In this document: piece after piece, positions 16,987-19,509 of the stretch
Layout: the number at the start of each line of letters is the position of its first letter
Position numbering within the stretch: position 1 is the first letter of the stretch
NCBI RefSeq assembly: GCF_902491285.1
Contig: NZ_CABUHK010000094.1
Span: forward strand, 1-19,509
Direction of reading: 5' to 3'
DNA length: 19,509 nt
DNA from: an uncultured Bacteroides sp.
Lineage (GTDB): Bacteria; Bacteroidota; Bacteroidia; Bacteroidales; Bacteroidaceae
Notes under the pieces: model-generated
Told to the model about the DNA's origin: nothing
Database searches by the model: none
The model's input: the letters and a program-made list of their open reading frames with translations, nothing else
Made by a program: the position numbers and the translations under genes

Positions 16987-17039
16987 ATAGAAGGAGCCAT
17001 ATCATTGCTTTAAAACGAAGTTTGATATAGCCCTTCTAT
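16987..17039 (-). promoter_or_regulatory. Large hairpin in the GH105-sigma factor gap
   Basis: Bases 16987-17004 pair with 17023-17039: 17 pairs with a single bulged base at 16995 and an 18-nt loop. The pair 16998/17029 is C-A in plus-strand RNA but G-U in minus-strand RNA, favouring a role in the minus transcript. No uridine run follows the 3' arm. It could mark the end of the GH105 message, attenuate read-through into the sigma factor, or fold the sigma factor leader. I found no clear -7/-33 promoter in this 218-bp gap. Confidence 0.45.
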
Positions 17040-17044
17040 ACTCA

Positions 17045-17107
17045 ACAGTTACAATCGGAACTGTATAAAGCAGGTATTCTATTTTTGACATCCCTCTCTA
17101 TAAGGGA
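17045..17107. repeat. Two short inverted repeats just after the GH105 stop
   Basis: ACAGTT (17045-17050) pairs with AACTGT (17059-17064), and TCCCT (17091-17095) with AGGGA (17103-17107). Neither is followed by a uridine run on either strand. Together with the repeats at 16944-16965 and 16987-17039 they make the whole gap potentially structured. Confidence 0.3.
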
Positions 17108-17112
17108 ACAGA

Positions 17113-18225
17113 TTATCTCGCCATTTTGTAGATTTCATTGCCCGCCATCAAGAAAGCACCGACTCCATAAACTTCCGTCATATCACGAGTCACTTTCTTC
17201 GGGTCGGCACCGATTTGCTGCACGTATCCCAGTTTTCCATTCGGTTCTACAGCCGAGACTAATGCATTCCAACCTTTTACCATCACAGGAAGATAGGTTG
17301 CCTTATCCAATAAGCCTTCGTTTATTCCATAAGCAATGGAATAGACAATGAAAGTAGTGCAACTCGTTTCCGGTGACGGATAAGAGGCAGGGTCCAAGAG
17401 ACTGGCATGCCAGAAACCGTCCGGATGCTGCAATCCGGCAACACGTGTAGCCAATTTTACAAACAATTCTTCATAGAATTGTCGGTTCTTGTCTTTCTTG
17501 GGCAGTTCCTTTAATATTTCAACCAGGCCGCCAAGCACCCAACCGTTGCCACGTCCCCAGAAGACTTTCTTGCCATTGGCTTCGCGCTTATCGAAATAAC
17601 GCCAGTCACGATAAAACAGGTTTTCTTCTTTATCGAACAGGTAATCATAAGTTGCTTTATACTCACGATTCATAAATTTGATATACTTCTTATCTCCGGT
17701 CAGCATATACAGTTTGGCATATACAGGGGGAGCCATAAAGAGAGCGTCACACCAAGTCCAACGTTCCAAAGTCTTTAAGTCTCCCTCCACCAGCTTGAAA
17801 CTGCCTTCGGACGGATGATTGACAATCCATTCTGCACGGGCGAGCGTAGGGATAATCATTGCTTCGTCTCTGTACTTGCGGTATAAATCCAGAAAGGACT
17901 GCGATACGGCGATATCATCGGCATGGTAAAACCGTTTGTCCGGCTGCCAGCAATTCCGCCGGCCTATACGGGTGAGCCACTTATAATATGTATCATCGCC
18001 GTCTTCTATTTCGGCTAGTTCCGCCCAATCCACCATGCCGACATAAAGAGCGCCTTGCGGCCAATTCAAGTCGTCATGTTCAGGAGCAGGATGGGGATTG
18101 GCAATCTGCCAATCCGCAACCTTTCGCATGATAGACTTAATTTCTGCTTTTTGAAAAGGAATCTCTGTCGCCATTATAAAAGTGGTACATAACAGGGATA
18201 TTCCCAATAAAAGTGTTTTCTTCAT
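17113..18225 (-). CDS. GH105-type unsaturated uronyl (rhamnogalacturonyl) hydrolase, secreted
   Basis: A 370-residue protein, normal for GH105 (YteR/RhiN). A Sec signal peptide ends at about Ala19, so it is probably periplasmic. The (alpha/alpha)6-barrel motifs are visible: WPQGALYVGM, ADDIAVSQSFLDLY, WTWCDALFMAPP with the likely catalytic Asp160, WGRGNGWVLGGL (from 223), LQHPDGFWH and SPETSCTTFIVYSIAYG. GH105 enzymes remove the 4,5-unsaturated uronic acid that polysaccharide lyases leave at the non-reducing end of pectin and related oligosaccharides. No lyase gene is in the window. GH88 is a related alternative, but the motifs fit GH105 better. It follows the GH3 gene by 28 bp, so the two are probably one operon, and it ends 218 bp before the sigma factor gene. 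Confidence 0.9.
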   Translation of the reverse strand: MKKTLLLGISLLCTTFIMATEIPFQKAEIKSIMRKVADWQIANPHPAPEHDDLNWPQGALYVGMVDWAELAEIEDGDDTYYKWLTRIGRRNCWQPDKRFYHADDIAVSQSFLDLYRKYRDEAMIIPTLARAEWIVNHPSEGSFKLVEGDLKTLERWTWCDALFMAPPVYAKLYMLTGDKKYIKFMNREYKATYDYLFDKEENLFYRDWRYFDKREANGKKVFWGRGNGWVLGGLVEILKELPKKDKNRQFYEELFVKLATRVAGLQHPDGFWHASLLDPASYPSPETSCTTFIVYSIAYGINEGLLDKATYLPVMVKGWNALVSAVEPNGKLGYVQQIGADPKKVTRDMTEVYGVGAFLMAGNEIYKMAR

Positions 18226-18253
18226 TATATATTCATTTGGTTATCATTCAATA

Positions 18254-19509
18254 TTATAACTCAACCGTAGCCTTTAAAGACAATTGACTGGAAGCAGGAC
18301 CGACTAAAATCTCAAACTCCCCTTTTTCCACTACAAAGTGGTGCTGATTCATATCGTAAAAAGCGAATGCATCCTCATTCAACACAACAGAAACCCGTTT
18401 CTTCTCCCCTTTCTTCAAGAAGACCTTTTCATATCCTTTCAGTTCTTTCAGAGGACGGGGGACAGAGGATTGTACATCATGCACATACACTTGTGCCACT
18501 TCCGAGGCATCCATCTTACCTGTATTCTCGATATCAAAGCTAACCGTAACCTGATGCTCACCCGTTTTCTCCGCAGCCATATTGCTATAAGCAAAAGTTG
18601 TATAGGACAATCCGTAGCCAAATGGATAGAAAGGTTCTTTTCCCGAACGGTCATATCCACGATAACCCACGAAAACACCTTCGGAGTAGTCTACACGCTT
18701 AATCTCAGCTTTCAGATTCTCATAATAACTGTCGTGCACCGGATTATCTTCCCATTTCTTTTCGATAGAAATCGGTAACTTACCGCTTGGAGAAATCTTA
18801 CCAGTCAGGATTTCAGCTATCGCCTGACCGCCTTCCTGTCCCGGATACCAGGCCATAAGAATAGCTTTCGCAGCATCATACCAGTTGGTGAAATCCACAC
18901 CGCCACCGGCATTCAGCACAACCACGACATTGGGATGCATAGACGCAATCTTCTTGATAAACAATTCCTGATAGCGGAGCAAGGCAAACGGACGGTCAAA
19001 GCCTTCGCCTTCCGTGTTACTGTTGAAGCCTGTACAGAATACTACATTATCCACTTTAGCCAGTCCTTGACGAAGTTTAGCCTCATTAAGGCTATAAGCG
19101 TTGAAACGGATGATGGCCGAAGAAATATTATCAAAGAATTCAATCCGGAAACGGTATTCCTTACCGCCCTCAACAGGAAGTTCAACTTCACGGCTGGAAT
19201 AAGAATGATTACCCCAGTCGCCCGTAATACGCTCGTCATTCACAAACAAACGGTAACCGTCATCACCACCGATGTGGAGTTTCAATTGACCGTCTGCCTG
19301 TGGGATATAACAGGCTGTCCAACGGACTGAAAAACCATCAGTCGGAAAACCGTCCAACGGTGCGCCATAGCCCCAGTCATAATCTACAGAGGATTCCGTG
19401 CGTACAACTTCCGGCTGTCCCGAAAGCGTCTTGTTCTTGAAATATTCGGCTTTGAAGCCTTTCACCTCACGATTGGCGTCAGTATAAAACTCATTAACAA
19501 TATCTTCAT
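18254..19509 (-). CDS. GH3 beta-glycosidase with inserted PA14 domain, N-terminus cut by window edge
   Basis: The C-terminal 417 residues of a GH3 enzyme. The frame is open from the stop at 18254 to the right edge, so the GTG at 19463-19465 is internal and not a start. The visible part begins inside the C-terminal (alpha/beta)6 domain. A PA14 domain follows (about visible residues 15-135, VKGFKAEYFKNKTLSG ... HIGGDDGYRLFVND), then the GH3 domain resumes (VVVLNAGGGVDFTNW, AWYPGQEGGQAIAEIL, SGKLPISI, FYPFGYGLSYT), with an FnIII-like tail. EGFDR holds a glutamate (codon 19004-19006) in the place of the GH3 acid/base. The catalytic Asp lies outside the window. Specificity (beta-glucosidase, beta-xylosidase or other) cannot be told. 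PA14 insertions usually shape the substrate pocket. Confidence 0.92.
   Translation of the reverse strand, partial: EDIVNEFYTDANREVKGFKAEYFKNKTLSGQPEVVRTESSVDYDWGYGAPLDGFPTDGFSVRWTACYIPQADGQLKLHIGGDDGYRLFVNDERITGDWGNHSYSSREVELPVEGGKEYRFRIEFFDNISSAIIRFNAYSLNEAKLRQGLAKVDNVVFCTGFNSNTEGEGFDRPFALLRYQELFIKKIASMHPNVVVVLNAGGGVDFTNWYDAAKAILMAWYPGQEGGQAIAEILTGKISPSGKLPISIEKKWEDNPVHDSYYENLKAEIKRVDYSEGVFVGYRGYDRSGKEPFYPFGYGLSYTTFAYSNMAAEKTGEHQVTVSFDIENTGKMDASEVAQVYVHDVQSSVPRPLKELKGYEKVFLKKGEKKRVSVVLNEDAFAFYDMNQHHFVVEKGEFEILVGPASSQLSLKATVEL

Noticed and set aside
19463..19465. GTG as the start of the GH3 gene
   Set aside because: The frame stays open to the window edge, and the preceding codons continue the protein. 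The GH3 catalytic barrel must lie outside, so this is an internal codon.
1..19509. Mobile element, CRISPR array, tRNA or horizontal-transfer boundary
   Set aside because: I saw no transposase or integrase motif, no spaced direct repeats, no tRNA-like cloverleaf and no abrupt composition change. All genes share one strand and fit one kind of locus.

Overview
The window looks like chromosomal DNA of a gut Bacteroidota, most likely Bacteroides or a close relative. It carries a SusC/SusD pair, Bacteroides-style lipoprotein signals (including a Cys followed by SDDDD), an ECF sigma factor with a FecR-type anti-sigma factor, and many secreted glycan-active enzymes. Every gene I can support lies on the minus strand, so the operon reads from high to low coordinates. 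I see no tRNA, rRNA, insertion sequence, integrase or CRISPR array.

Layout in transcription order. (1) At 19509-17113 is the 3' part of a GH3 glycosidase with an inserted PA14 domain, then a GH105-type unsaturated uronyl hydrolase. (2) A 218-bp gap (16895-17112) is rich in inverted repeats and includes a 17-bp stem. (3) An ECF sigma factor (16352-16894) and a FecR/DUF4974 anti-sigma factor (15279-16205) form the regulatory pair. (4) The structural block follows: a secreted DUF4832-type protein, a SusC with an N-terminal STN signalling domain, SusD, and a SusE/F-like surface lipoprotein. (5) After a strong intercistronic hairpin (6671-6711) come a second DUF4832-type protein that is a surface lipoprotein, a secreted FAD-dependent oxidoreductase with an N-terminal sugar-binding-like domain, a GH36-type alpha-galactosidase, and an AXE1-type acetyl esterase cut by the left edge.

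How the genes probably work together: this is a polysaccharide utilization locus. Glycan bound by SusD, the SusE-like protein and the surface DUF4832 lipoprotein would be imported by SusC. Occupancy would be relayed through the STN domain to FecR, releasing the sigma factor to transcribe the susC block. Periplasmic enzymes would then remove acetyl groups and alpha-galactosyl residues. The FAD enzyme would perform an oxidation whose substrate I cannot name. The target glycan cannot be read from the sequence.

The least explained parts are the two DUF4832 paralogues flanking SusC/D/E, each with a conserved pair of glutamates that resembles a glycoside hydrolase active site, and the Sec-exported flavoprotein encoded next to them.
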